Position numbers and translations under genes: made by a program | Assembly: GCA_017619755.1 (NCBI GenBank) | Contig: JAFZRU010000003.1 | Coordinates: 1-56,784, forward strand | Source: Prevotella sp. | GTDB lineage: Bacteria; Bacteroidota; Bacteroidia; Bacteroidales; Bacteroidaceae | Length of the DNA stretch: 56,784 bases | Direction: 5' to 3' | Part shown: positions 34,848-42,955 of the stretch, piece by piece | Layout: the number at the start of each line of letters is the position of its first letter | Position numbering within the stretch: position 1 is the stretch's first letter | Notes under the pieces: generated by a model | What the model saw: only the letters and a program-made list of their open reading frames with translations | What the model was told of the DNA's origin: nothing | The model's database searches: none

Positions 34848-35675
34848 TTAGAAGCTTTCGAGCCAAGCCTTGAGCTCCATGATCATCTCGATGTGGTATT
34901 TGAAGCTGAGGCGACTTCCCCATCCATGCCCACCGTTGGGATAGACGTGGAGGGACGCTGGCACGTCGTGGCGGTAAAGCTCCATATAGTAGTTGGTGCC
35001 GTTGGCCGGCTCCACCACGTCGTCGTCGTCGCTCAATGCAATCCAAGCGCGTGGTGTGGTGCGTGTCACCTGCATGTCGCTGCTGTAGTTCTTCTCCTTG
35101 CGTTTTTGGTTGCCCTTTCCCAAGAAGTTGTCGTGCGAGCCTTGGTGGCAATACCCCTGCATCATGGTGATGACGGGATAGAAGAGTATCTGGAAGCTGG
35201 GCTTGGCGTTGCGCTCCGCGAGGGTGGCGACGATGGATGCCAAGTGGCCTCCTGCCGAGGAGCCCATGATGCCCACCTCGTTGGACTTGACGTGCCACTG
35301 CATGGCGTTTCTTCTCACCATCTTGATGGTCTCCTGTGCGTCGGCGATAGGCACGTCGGGGTTGCCGTGAGGCATGCGGTACTTGAGCACGAAGGCGGCA
35401 ATGCCCATGTTTTGGAAGAACTTGGCCCACTCGTGTCCCTCGTGGTCCATGGCAAGACCTGAGTATCCTCCACCCGGGCAGATGACGATGGCCCTTCCGG
35501 TGGCCTTCTTGTCAGCCGGGAGGTATGCCCACACCTTTGCCGTGTCTCCTGCGACGCCGTTCTTGTTGGGTGCGCCTTTGGGCCACAGGTTGATTACTTG
35601 AACTTTCTGGGCAGCTAAGGCTCCCGCGACGGCAATGAAAGCCGTCATCAATAGAATCTTTCTTATCATTTCCAT
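34848..35675 (-). CDS. Secreted alpha/beta hydrolase (acetyl-xylan esterase-like)
   Basis: A 275-residue esterase with signal peptide IRKILLMTAFIAVAGALAAQ. Oxyanion-type loop CPGGGYSGLA (about 72-81), nucleophile serine in GSSAGGHL (about 144-151), then DDDDVV and PNGGHGWG as likely acid and histidine positions. This matches the BD-FAE/Axe-like esterases of Bacteroidales that remove acetyl or feruloyl groups from plant glycans. It lies upstream of and in the same direction as the GH35 gene. The start could also be the second Met, two codons later. Confidence 0.85.
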   Translation of the reverse strand: MEMIRKILLMTAFIAVAGALAAQKVQVINLWPKGAPNKNGVAGDTAKVWAYLPADKKATGRAIVICPGGGYSGLAMDHEGHEWAKFFQNMGIAAFVLKYRMPHGNPDVPIADAQETIKMVRRNAMQWHVKSNEVGIMGSSAGGHLASIVATLAERNAKPSFQILFYPVITMMQGYCHQGSHDNFLGKGNQKRKEKNYSSDMQVTRTTPRAWIALSDDDDVVEPANGTNYYMELYRHDVPASLHVYPNGGHGWGSRLSFKYHIEMIMELKAWLESF

Positions 35676-35753
35676 TCATTCTTTGCGGGCGGGGGTGCAT
35701 CGCTTGCTCTCCATGAGAAAAAGCCCCCTCGCCTCTGATTATCCTTGAATTTT

Positions 35754-35785
35754 TTTGCAAAGATAGTGATTTTTTTGTAATATTG
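35754..35785 (+). promoter_or_regulatory. Promoter of the sialate O-acetylesterase-like gene
   Basis: TTTG (35754-35757), 20 nt, TAATATTG (35778-35785), one mismatch in the -7 box. It overlaps the -7 box of the divergent esterase gene (35765-35758). Confidence 0.6.
35758..35765 (-). promoter_or_regulatory. -7 box of the esterase gene
   Basis: TATCTTTG on the minus strand, a perfect TAnnTTTG, about 83 nt upstream of the esterase start. The expected -33 position holds GATG rather than TTTG, so the match is partial. Confidence 0.5.
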
Positions 35786-35827
35786 CATCGATTTAGAAAA
35801 TATAACCATCGCAACTACCCATTGAAT

Positions 35828-37276
35828 ATGGAAAAGAGAACATTTTTTCTTGCCATCGCGGTCATTCTGGCCGTCTGTACTCACGCCAAGGTGAGACTTC
35901 CCCACCTCATTGGCGACAACATGGTGCTTCAGCAAAACACAGAGGCCCGCCTGTGGGGGTGGGCCAAACCGGGAAAGACGGTTTCCGTTACTGTCTCATG
36001 GAATGCGAAGACCTACACCGCCCGCGCCTCGAAGGACGGCAAGTGGCTGGTGAAGGTTGACACGCCTCCAGCCAGCTACACCCCGCTGTCCATTACGTTC
36101 GACGACGGCGAGCCTCTCACCATCCAGGGCGTTCTCTCCGGCGAGGTGTGGGTGTGTGCCGGGCAGAGCAACATGGAGATGCCGGTGCGTGGCTTCGGCA
36201 ACTGCCCGGTGGAGGGGTACAACGACGCTGTCTTGGAGGCTCGCGACTATTCCGCCATCCACTATGTGAAAGTGCCCAGCGTGATGAGCATGACACCGTT
36301 GGAAGATGCCAACTGCGAGTGGCGCGTGACGGGTCCCCAAACAGTTGGGGAGGCCTCCGCTACCGGTTATTTCTTCGCCCAAGCACTCACCAAGGCACTC
36401 GATGTGCCTGTGGGATTAATCATGGCCAACAAGGGCGGCACACGTGTGGAGAGTTGGCTAACCCGCGAGAACTTGGAGAAATACACCAAGGAGCCGCTCG
36501 ACACGATGGGCATCGTCAACGGTCACGAGTGGGACTACCATCGTCAGTTGGTGTGGGGCAACGGCACCTTCAACCCCATCCTCAACTACACCGTCAAGGG
36601 CATCATCTTCTATCAGGGGTGCTCCAACGTGGGCGACCCCGGCAACCAGTACTCCGAGCGTCTGCAACTGCTTGTGGAGCAGTGGCGAGAGCAGTTCGGC
36701 TTAGGGGAAATCCCCTTCTATTTCGTGGAAATCGCCCCCTACCATTATGACGATGTGAACGGCGAGGCCGGCGCCCTCCTTCGCGAACAGCAATACATCG
36801 CATCCAAGAAGATTCCCAACAGCGGACTGGTGTGCACCAACGACTTGGCTTATCCCTACGAGACGACGCAAATCCACCCCGCCCAGAAGAAGCCGGTGGG
36901 CCGACGCCTGGCCTTCCTGGCCCTCAACCAAACCTACGGCATAGGCGACGTGTGGTGCAAAAGCCCGTCGCTGAAAAACATGAAGATTGACGGCAGCGTG
37001 GTGCATCTCCACCTGAACGACGACTATGGCAGCATCAACCGCTTCACCGACATCGTGGGCTTCGAGTTGGCCGGCGACGACCACGTGTTCCACCCAGCGA
37101 AGGCGGAGCATTTCTGGCAACCAGGAGGCGGAGAGTGGGACGAGACCATCATGGTGAGCTGCCCTGAAGTGGAGCACCCTGTGGCCATACGCTACTGCTT
37201 CCGCAATTTCCAATTAGGCAACCTGAAGAACGGGGCCGGCCTGCCACTGTTCCCTTTCCGCACGGACAACTGGTAA
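35828..37276 (+). CDS. Sialate O-acetylesterase-like protein (SASA family)
   Basis: A 482-residue secreted esterase, starting at MEKRTFFLAIAVILAVCTHA, a signal peptide. It has the family's N-terminal beta domain (LPHLIGDNMVLQQ), block I with the catalytic serine in CAGQSNMEMPV (about 114-124), and the later block FYQGCSNVGDP, where the commoner form is QGESN. A downstream catalytic Asp/His region is expected but not pinned. It probably removes O-acetyl groups from sugars such as sialic acid or plant glycans. The Nudix gene follows after 15 nt. Confidence 0.85.
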   Translation: MEKRTFFLAIAVILAVCTHAKVRLPHLIGDNMVLQQNTEARLWGWAKPGKTVSVTVSWNAKTYTARASKDGKWLVKVDTPPASYTPLSITFDDGEPLTIQGVLSGEVWVCAGQSNMEMPVRGFGNCPVEGYNDAVLEARDYSAIHYVKVPSVMSMTPLEDANCEWRVTGPQTVGEASATGYFFAQALTKALDVPVGLIMANKGGTRVESWLTRENLEKYTKEPLDTMGIVNGHEWDYHRQLVWGNGTFNPILNYTVKGIIFYQGCSNVGDPGNQYSERLQLLVEQWREQFGLGEIPFYFVEIAPYHYDDVNGEAGALLREQQYIASKKIPNSGLVCTNDLAYPYETTQIHPAQKKPVGRRLAFLALNQTYGIGDVWCKSPSLKNMKIDGSVVHLHLNDDYGSINRFTDIVGFELAGDDHVFHPAKAEHFWQPGGGEWDETIMVSCPEVEHPVAIRYCFRNFQLGNLKNGAGLPLFPFRTDNW

Positions 37277-37291
37277 TCTCACTGTTTTCTT

Positions 37292-37813
37292 ATGGCACAT
37301 CCTTTAAGCAAATTCGCCTTCTGTCCGGCATGCGGCAGCAGACGTTTCATGGACAATGATGAGAAGAGCCGTCGCTGCGCCGACTGCTCCTTCGTCTATT
37401 ACCTCAACCCCAGTTCGGCCTACGTGGCCGTCATCGTTGACGACAATGGCCGGCTATTGGTGGAGCGCCGGGGATACGAGCCGGCGAAAGGCATGCTCGA
37501 CCTTCCAGGTGGCTTCGCCGACATGGACGAGACGGTGGAGGAGGGTTTGAGCCGCGAGGTGTTGGAGGAAACGGGCTTGGAGGTGGTCTCGGCAGAATAT
37601 CTCTTCAGCCTGCCCAACGAGTACCACTTCTCCGATTTCACCATCCCCACGCTCGACTTGTTCTTCCGCTGCAAGGTGTCCGACATCTCGGCCCTCCATG
37701 CCGGCGATGACGCTGCGGAGTGTTTATGGATTCCTCTCGACGAGGTGGATCCCTCGCTCTTCGGCCTGAGTTCCATCCGCCGCGGTGTGGAGCGGTTGTT
37801 GACACAAAGGTAG
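37292..37813 (+). CDS. Nudix hydrolase with zinc ribbon
   Basis: A 173-residue cytoplasmic protein. The N-terminus has a two-Cys-pair zinc ribbon (FCPACGS and RCADCS, about 10-33) as in NADH pyrophosphatase-type enzymes. The Nudix box is complete: GGFADMDETVEEGLSREVLE followed by ETG (about 73-95). It hydrolyses a nucleoside diphosphate linked to another group; the substrate is not predictable. A strong hairpin terminator follows at 37827-37860. Confidence 0.9.
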   Translation: MAHPLSKFAFCPACGSRRFMDNDEKSRRCADCSFVYYLNPSSAYVAVIVDDNGRLLVERRGYEPAKGMLDLPGGFADMDETVEEGLSREVLEETGLEVVSAEYLFSLPNEYHFSDFTIPTLDLFFRCKVSDISALHAGDDAAECLWIPLDEVDPSLFGLSSIRRGVERLLTQR

Positions 37814-37826
37814 GCTGGATGATTCA

Positions 37827-37860
37827 CGAAGGGGATGGGCAGTGCAGCCCATCCCCTTCG
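37827..37860. terminator. Strong bidirectional hairpin terminator
   Basis: A perfect 14-bp stem (CGAAGGGGATGGGC at 37827-37840 with its complement at 37847-37860) and a 6-nt loop AGTGCA lie between the convergent Nudix and C10 protease genes. Confidence 0.8.
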
Positions 37861-37881
37861 TTTGGTATAAGGAAGCCGTCC

Positions 37882-40800
37882 TTATTTCATATATTTCTTT
37901 CCGTTGATGATATAGACGCCCTTTGGCAAAGTATTGAGGATTTCCCTCGCAGAGGCATCCGTATCAGCAGCCACCTTGCGGCCGGTGATGGTATAGACAC
38001 CTTTCAACGTGCTGCGCTGCATTTGGTCGGCGGCGGCCAACTCCTCCACTTGCTTGACAGCGGTGGGCGTGGTGTGTTTCTTGATATAGGACATCACATA
38101 GAGCTTGCTGTTGCGCTGGGGCTGTACCATGGAGGTGAAATATCCTCTGAAAGGTTGCACGGTGCTCTCTCCCTCGGTGTAGATGAAGTTGTTGCCGCGG
38201 TCCTCCTCGTCGAGAACATAGATGAACTTGCCGTAGGTACTTGCCTCGAAGTAAGAGCCTTGGAAGTCATAGTTACGAGCGTCGGCCACCACCTTTTTGC
38301 TTACCACCTGTGTGTTGTCGCCGCTGAACACCAATGGTTTGCCCACCAAGCAAGCTTCCTCTCCCACGTAGCTGCCCGGCACGGTGATGATGTAAGGCAC
38401 GTTGGCCCTCAACTGCTCCGCGTCAGTGAAATAGGTGTAGAAGCCATCCTCGCCGTAGAATTCCCTCAGCCAGAAATCGCCATCCTCTTGTCCGGGCTGG
38501 TACCATGTCACCTCTGTACCGTCCACGGTGTTATACACCTTGTCCACGTCGAACGGCAGCGCCAGGGTGGTCCAGTTGTTCTGATTGCGCCTGCCCATGA
38601 ATCCCTTTTCGAACGTCCGGGTGTAGCGGGCGTTATTGGCCTTGAAGTCCATAGGCACGTAGCATGGTATGCCGTCGGTCAGTGTGATGGAGTCTGCCTG
38701 TCCGTCAATGATTTGGTTGAAACCGTCGAGCTCGGGGTATGGAGCAGTGACATAGTAGAGCGTGTTGGGGTTGGTGTTGGGCACAATCTTTGACGGCTGG
38801 TTGATGTTGGGTGCCGTGAGGTCAAGCGCCAGGACATCCTCGGGAATGGTCAGTGTGGTCGTTTTCGCCTCCTGCGCATACATCTTTCCGTCGGTCTTCC
38901 ACATTCTCACTGCCGGCCTTGGCACGAAATTCCTGTTGTACGTGTAAGTAGAGATGATGTTGGCATCCCCGCTGCTGGAGGTCTTGTAATAGATGAAGAG
39001 CGAGAAGGTTTGGTAGTATGCCAAGTCCTTGCTGTCGAACTCAAACCATTGCGACTGACCCTTTTTGAGGTGAATGAGAGGTTTCACGGTGTCATACCAG
39101 GAACTCTTCTTCAACAGGATTCTGAAATAGTCATTATAGTCGGAGGGACCAGAATTGGTGAGTTTGAACCTGACGCGCAACTCGTTGCCATAGAGGTATT
39201 TCTTGCTTTCGTCGTAGTTGTCGATGATGATGGAGTCAACTTTCAGCGTGTATTTCACCCCCTCCTTCACATTGACATTTTTCTCATAGAGAATGTTCGA
39301 CCTCAAGGTGTCAGTGCACAGCCATAAGACGTGCTCGCCGGTTTCCTGTGGAATATATGTGAAATCATAGTCCATGGTAGCTCCCGCCGGCACCATGACA
39401 TTGGCATATTCCGCTATGTTGATGCTGTCCTCGAAGAAATAGAGTTTCCTGTTCACCAAGTCCATGGTGTTGTTGGTGAGGTTGAGGGTGAATGTCCTGG
39501 CGGCTCCCTTGAGGAAGGACAGTGAGTTGTCTGGCTCGAAAGAGTGATAAGCGATGGTTGGTACGAGAGAGAAGGTGGCCGACCCTCCTTTCACCACGGC
39601 CTTGACATGGCCGTAAGTACTTCTTACCTTGTCGTAATGCCAGATGCTGTCGCCATTAACCAACTGGCTGATGGCAAAGACCCTGTAGGTGCCGTCCTTT
39701 ATACCACTCAGGTCGTTGATAGTCCATGTCTTGGAGGTCACCTCTGACGAGTTCTTGAGTGTGATGCTGTCCCATGCAAGGACTTTCAGCATTTTGTTGT
39801 ACTCATCCACAAGTCCGAGACCCTGGAGGAAGGTGCCGCTATAGCCACTGTAGTTGGTTCTTTTGGTGACGATTTTCCCACCGCTGAGTGTGAGGGATGT
39901 CAAGTCGAGGTTGGCATGTTCCGACTGTGTCCTCACTTGCTGGTCGTATGTTTTCGGCTCGACATTATAGACGAACCATGTGTCTCTGTAATAGGAATAT
40001 GTGGCGACGTTCTTGTAGGGGCTGAGATGGGAGAAATTGTAGTATCCCTGTGCGCATCCGTTCCACCCCCAATCCACGTGATAGTAGCCGTCTTGGTCGT
40101 ATCCGTCGAAGATGAACACATGTCGTGCTCCGGAAACGGTGATGTTTCTTCCAGAGGCGATGACGGGCCTGCCATGGATGAGGTCGTCATAGAAGGTGTC
40201 CTCCCACACGGGGAGCAGTTTGCTGGTCATCTGCGTGATGGAGGACGAGCGGTAGCCGTAGTTCTTGAGCACCGTATAGACATAGTTGGAAGGAGACGAG
40301 GAGTCCTCCTGGAAGTCGGAGTGCAGCGCCTGCCCCAAGTGGTTGATGAAGCGGGCTATCTCGTCACACTGTGTCTGGTCGTAGTCGAAGTCTGTATAAT
40401 TGGGCAGAATGTTGTTCCAATCCACCGTATAACCCGGGAGGTCTGGAAGTTCGATTTCCAATGTCTCTGTGGTGTAGCCGTATGCCTTGGGTAGCTTTTC
40501 CGGATATTTGTAGTGTGCCATCACTTCTGCGAGTGCCACCGTGGCGCAGGCGCATCCCGACGGCGTCTTTCCGTCGTACGTGGGATTGAAATTGTAGTAG
40601 GGCGCGTAGTGTCCGAAATAGGTGGTGAGGAAAGGTTTCACCGGGTTCTTGGTGAGTGTCATGGCCTTTCTCATACCAGCAGACTCATCAAGTTGGAGTG
40701 TGCCGTTGGCCTCGTTGTAACGCAATTCCTCCACCAGTTGCCTGTAGCTGTCGAGCAATGCCGCCAAGCCGTCGGGGATGTTGTCGGGGTCGATGCTTCC

Positions 40801-41079
40801 CTTGTCGGAATATCCCAGGATGGGGGCGACCAAGTCGTCACCAGCAACGATGACAAAACCTTGTTCGTCTGCGGAGTTGAAAATGTAATAGGGTTGGTCG
40901 CTCGCGCCGGCGTTGGCAGGAGCCTTGAGCATTCTGTTCTCAGTCAAGTTCAGGGCATAGCCTTTTTCTTTTACGAATGTCTGTGCCTTCAACAAAGCGG
41001 ACTGTTTGTCGATGGGGGCTGCGAACACGCTTGACGTGAATGCAAGGAGGAACGCTAAGTTTGTTATTTTCTTCAACAT
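37882..41079 (-). CDS. C10-family cysteine protease (streptopain/interpain type)
   Basis: A 1065-residue secreted protease, starting at MLKKITNLAFLLAFTSSVFA, a signal peptide. A Spi-like propeptide (about 21-150) precedes the catalytic domain. The catalytic Cys is best assigned to Cys178 in GCACATVALAEVM, by alignment with the streptopain pattern CVATATAQIM, and the His to His320 in GARHVFIFDGYD; YYHVDWGWNG (about 332-341) is also characteristic. Long beta-rich C-terminal domains follow, and the end is GVYIINGKKYMK, the shared tail. It is related to interpain A of Prevotella. It has a perfect promoter, which suggests separate transcription. Confidence 0.92.
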   Translation of the reverse strand: MLKKITNLAFLLAFTSSVFAAPIDKQSALLKAQTFVKEKGYALNLTENRMLKAPANAGASDQPYYIFNSADEQGFVIVAGDDLVAPILGYSDKGSIDPDNIPDGLAALLDSYRQLVEELRYNEANGTLQLDESAGMRKAMTLTKNPVKPFLTTYFGHYAPYYNFNPTYDGKTPSGCACATVALAEVMAHYKYPEKLPKAYGYTTETLEIELPDLPGYTVDWNNILPNYTDFDYDQTQCDEIARFINHLGQALHSDFQEDSSSPSNYVYTVLKNYGYRSSSITQMTSKLLPVWEDTFYDDLIHGRPVIASGRNITVSGARHVFIFDGYDQDGYYHVDWGWNGCAQGYYNFSHLSPYKNVATYSYYRDTWFVYNVEPKTYDQQVRTQSEHANLDLTSLTLSGGKIVTKRTNYSGYSGTFLQGLGLVDEYNKMLKVLAWDSITLKNSSEVTSKTWTINDLSGIKDGTYRVFAISQLVNGDSIWHYDKVRSTYGHVKAVVKGGSATFSLVPTIAYHSFEPDNSLSFLKGAARTFTLNLTNNTMDLVNRKLYFFEDSINIAEYANVMVPAGATMDYDFTYIPQETGEHVLWLCTDTLRSNILYEKNVNVKEGVKYTLKVDSIIIDNYDESKKYLYGNELRVRFKLTNSGPSDYNDYFRILLKKSSWYDTVKPLIHLKKGQSQWFEFDSKDLAYYQTFSLFIYYKTSSSGDANIISTYTYNRNFVPRPAVRMWKTDGKMYAQEAKTTTLTIPEDVLALDLTAPNINQPSKIVPNTNPNTLYYVTAPYPELDGFNQIIDGQADSITLTDGIPCYVPMDFKANNARYTRTFEKGFMGRRNQNNWTTLALPFDVDKVYNTVDGTEVTWYQPGQEDGDFWLREFYGEDGFYTYFTDAEQLRANVPYIITVPGSYVGEEACLVGKPLVFSGDNTQVVSKKVVADARNYDFQGSYFEASTYGKFIYVLDEEDRGNNFIYTEGESTVQPFRGYFTSMVQPQRNSKLYVMSYIKKHTTPTAVKQVEELAAADQMQRSTLKGVYTITGRKVAADTDASAREILNTLPKGVYIINGKKYMK

Positions 41080-41244
41080 TATGATGGGTTTGTCTTTAAT
41101 TATCATTATCATCCATGAACACATGACGTCTTGATGAAGTGACCCTCTTGCTTTAGGATGCCGACATGGCCAAATGGCTGCATGCCTTATTGGCATAACA
41201 GTTATTCAACCGCCCTTTCAGACGGTCTTATCCACAATTCGGTG

Positions 41245-41276
41245 CAAAATTACAATTATGCTGGAAATTTCCCAAA
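41245..41276 (-). promoter_or_regulatory. Promoter of the C10 protease gene
   Basis: On the minus strand, TTTG (41276-41273), 20 nt, TAATTTTG (41252-41245): exact consensus. The leader to the start codon is about 160 nt. Confidence 0.75.
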
Positions 41277-41352
41277 CAAAAAGGTGGTTTTCACACCTCC
41301 CCAAAAAGAATTTTAACTAATTTTGGAATATTTTATGTTATTTAACGGGAAG

Positions 41353-42804
41353 TCAATATGCCTTTTTGTCTGGGACGAACAGCGTGACGAAGGTGCGAAG
41401 GATGATCTTCATATCAAGCCAGAAAGTCCAATTCTCTATGTACCAAATGTCTTTCTGCACTCGCTCCTCCATCTCCCACACCTCTTTCGTCTCTCCTCGG
41501 CTTCCACTCACCTGCGCCCATCCCGTGATGCCTGGCAGACAGAAATGCCGCACCATGTACTTGTCGATGATTTGCCCGTACTGGGTGGTGTGAGCAAGCA
41601 TGTGCGGCCTTGGTCCGACAATGCTCATGTCCCCCCGCAGGACGTTGAAGAACTGCGGGAACTCGTCGATGTTGGTACGGCGTATGAAATTGCCAAATGG
41701 GAATTTCCTCGGGTCGTCCTTGGTGGCCTGCAGTTTGTCGGCGTCGGCATTGACGTGCATGGAACGGAATTTGATGCACGTGAACGTCTTTCCGTTGAAG
41801 CCCGTTCGCTCCTGCTTGAAGAAGAGCGGCCCCGGGCTCTGCCGCTTGATGATGAAGGCGATGATGGGAATGAAAGGGAGCATAAAGACACACATGATGG
41901 CGCTTACCACGATGTCGAAAAGCCTCTTGACGAACCTGTTGAAAGGATGTGAGAGCGGCTCGTGATGGTTGGTGAACACCAAGGCGTCTCCCAGTTGCTC
42001 CGGCTGTAGGTTGAGCAGGAAATTACCCATCATCCTCGGCACGTAGTAGAAATGGATGAGGTTTTTGTCGCAGAAGCGAATGATGCGCATGATTTCATCG
42101 TTCTCGTCGTGAGAAAGGCAGCAGAACACCTCGTCGGTGTGCGAGATGTCCATGGAATCCTCTCCCGGCCCTCCGATGATGGAACAGCTGTCGATGAGTT
42201 GGTTGAGCTGCGCCATGGAGCCATGGTATTTTATTTCCGGCGGGCAGTTTTCCATCAATTCGTCGGCGAAGTACCCCTTGATTTTATAACCCGTGGAGGA
42301 GTCGGAAATGAGGTTGCGGTAAAGCATGAGCAGCGCCGGGTCGCTCCCCACAAGCAGCACGCTGCGAGTGTTTCTCCCCGCCTGCCGGAAATAGCGTATG
42401 AACAATTTCTCCAACTGCCGACAGAGAAAAATCAGAAGCACCTCTGAAGTGAGGAAGATGACCATGTACTTGAACATGCGCGTACTTCCCCTGCCTCCAA
42501 GCAGTCTTAGGCAGAAGAACATGATGGTGATATGCACGAGGCACAACTTCGTCACGTTCACCAACACCTCGTCGATGGTGGTTCGCCGGCGGTGGATGAC
42601 GGTTCCCACGGAGAGGTGTGCAATGACCATCGCCACGTTGGCGATGATGAATGTGATGCGCGGCTCCCTGCTGAAATAGAGAGGATACACCTCGTCGAGG
42701 TATTTCTTTGAAAGGAGCATCAACACGTTGAGGATGACAAAGTCCAATATCACCACCACCGCTTTGATCAGCCCGTTGCCCATCGAATATTTTCTGGTGC
42801 GCAT
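41353..42804 (-). CDS. Undecaprenyl-phosphate sugar phosphotransferase (WcaJ-like)
   Basis: A 483-residue membrane enzyme starting at MRTRKYSMGNGLIKAVVVIL. Four N-terminal membrane segments are followed by a Rossmann-like middle part and, after about residue 285, the bacterial sugar transferase domain: KRLFDIVVSAIMCVFMLPF, IKRQSPGPLFFKQERTGFNG, CIKFRSM, RRTNIDEFPQFFNVLRGDMS and IVGPRPHM. It links a sugar-1-phosphate, usually glucose or a related sugar, to undecaprenyl phosphate, the first step of capsule or exopolysaccharide synthesis. No other exopolysaccharide genes flank it, so it stands alone here. A -7 box (42836-42829) lies just upstream. Confidence 0.9.
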   Translation of the reverse strand: MRTRKYSMGNGLIKAVVVILDFVILNVLMLLSKKYLDEVYPLYFSREPRITFIIANVAMVIAHLSVGTVIHRRRTTIDEVLVNVTKLCLVHITIMFFCLRLLGGRGSTRMFKYMVIFLTSEVLLIFLCRQLEKLFIRYFRQAGRNTRSVLLVGSDPALLMLYRNLISDSSTGYKIKGYFADELMENCPPEIKYHGSMAQLNQLIDSCSIIGGPGEDSMDISHTDEVFCCLSHDENDEIMRIIRFCDKNLIHFYYVPRMMGNFLLNLQPEQLGDALVFTNHHEPLSHPFNRFVKRLFDIVVSAIMCVFMLPFIPIIAFIIKRQSPGPLFFKQERTGFNGKTFTCIKFRSMHVNADADKLQATKDDPRKFPFGNFIRRTNIDEFPQFFNVLRGDMSIVGPRPHMLAHTTQYGQIIDKYMVRHFCLPGITGWAQVSGSRGETKEVWEMEERVQKDIWYIENWTFWLDMKIILRTFVTLFVPDKKAY

Positions 42805-42828
42805 GTTTAGATTGTTGGTTTTATGGCG

Positions 42829-42836
42829 CAAAGGTA
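42829..42836 (-). promoter_or_regulatory. -7 box of the sugar phosphotransferase gene
   Basis: TACCTTTG on the minus strand matches TAnnTTTG; no TTTG is seen at the usual distance. Confidence 0.45.
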
Positions 42837-42890
42837 ATACAAATTCCTAATATTTTTACCTTTTTCCTATTTTTGTCGCTATTTTTTTAT

Positions 42891-42898
42891 ATTTTTGC
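42891..42898 (+). promoter_or_regulatory. -7 box of the TonB-dependent receptor gene
   Basis: TATTTTTG matches TAnnTTTG, about 58 nt upstream of the start. A -33 box at the right distance is not evident. Confidence 0.4.
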
Positions 42899-42955
42899 AC
42901 ACTAAACAAGCCACAAAGGCATTTATTGGCATTGGAGAACTAAAAACAAGCAGAC

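Noticed and set aside
36600-36640. Inactivated sialate esterase because QGESN reads QGCSN
   Set aside because: The catalytic serine block GQSNM is intact, and variation at this Glu may be normal in the Bacteroidales branch. No firm sign of inactivation.
32400-37276. Polysaccharide utilisation locus around the GH35 and esterase genes
   Set aside because: No SusC/SusD pair, hybrid two-component regulator or ECF sigma factor is present. The TonB-dependent receptor at 42956 is of the short type without SusD and is separated by other operons.
41353-42804. Capsule gene cluster
   Set aside because: Only the initiating sugar phosphotransferase is present; no glycosyltransferases, Wzx or Wzy flank it.
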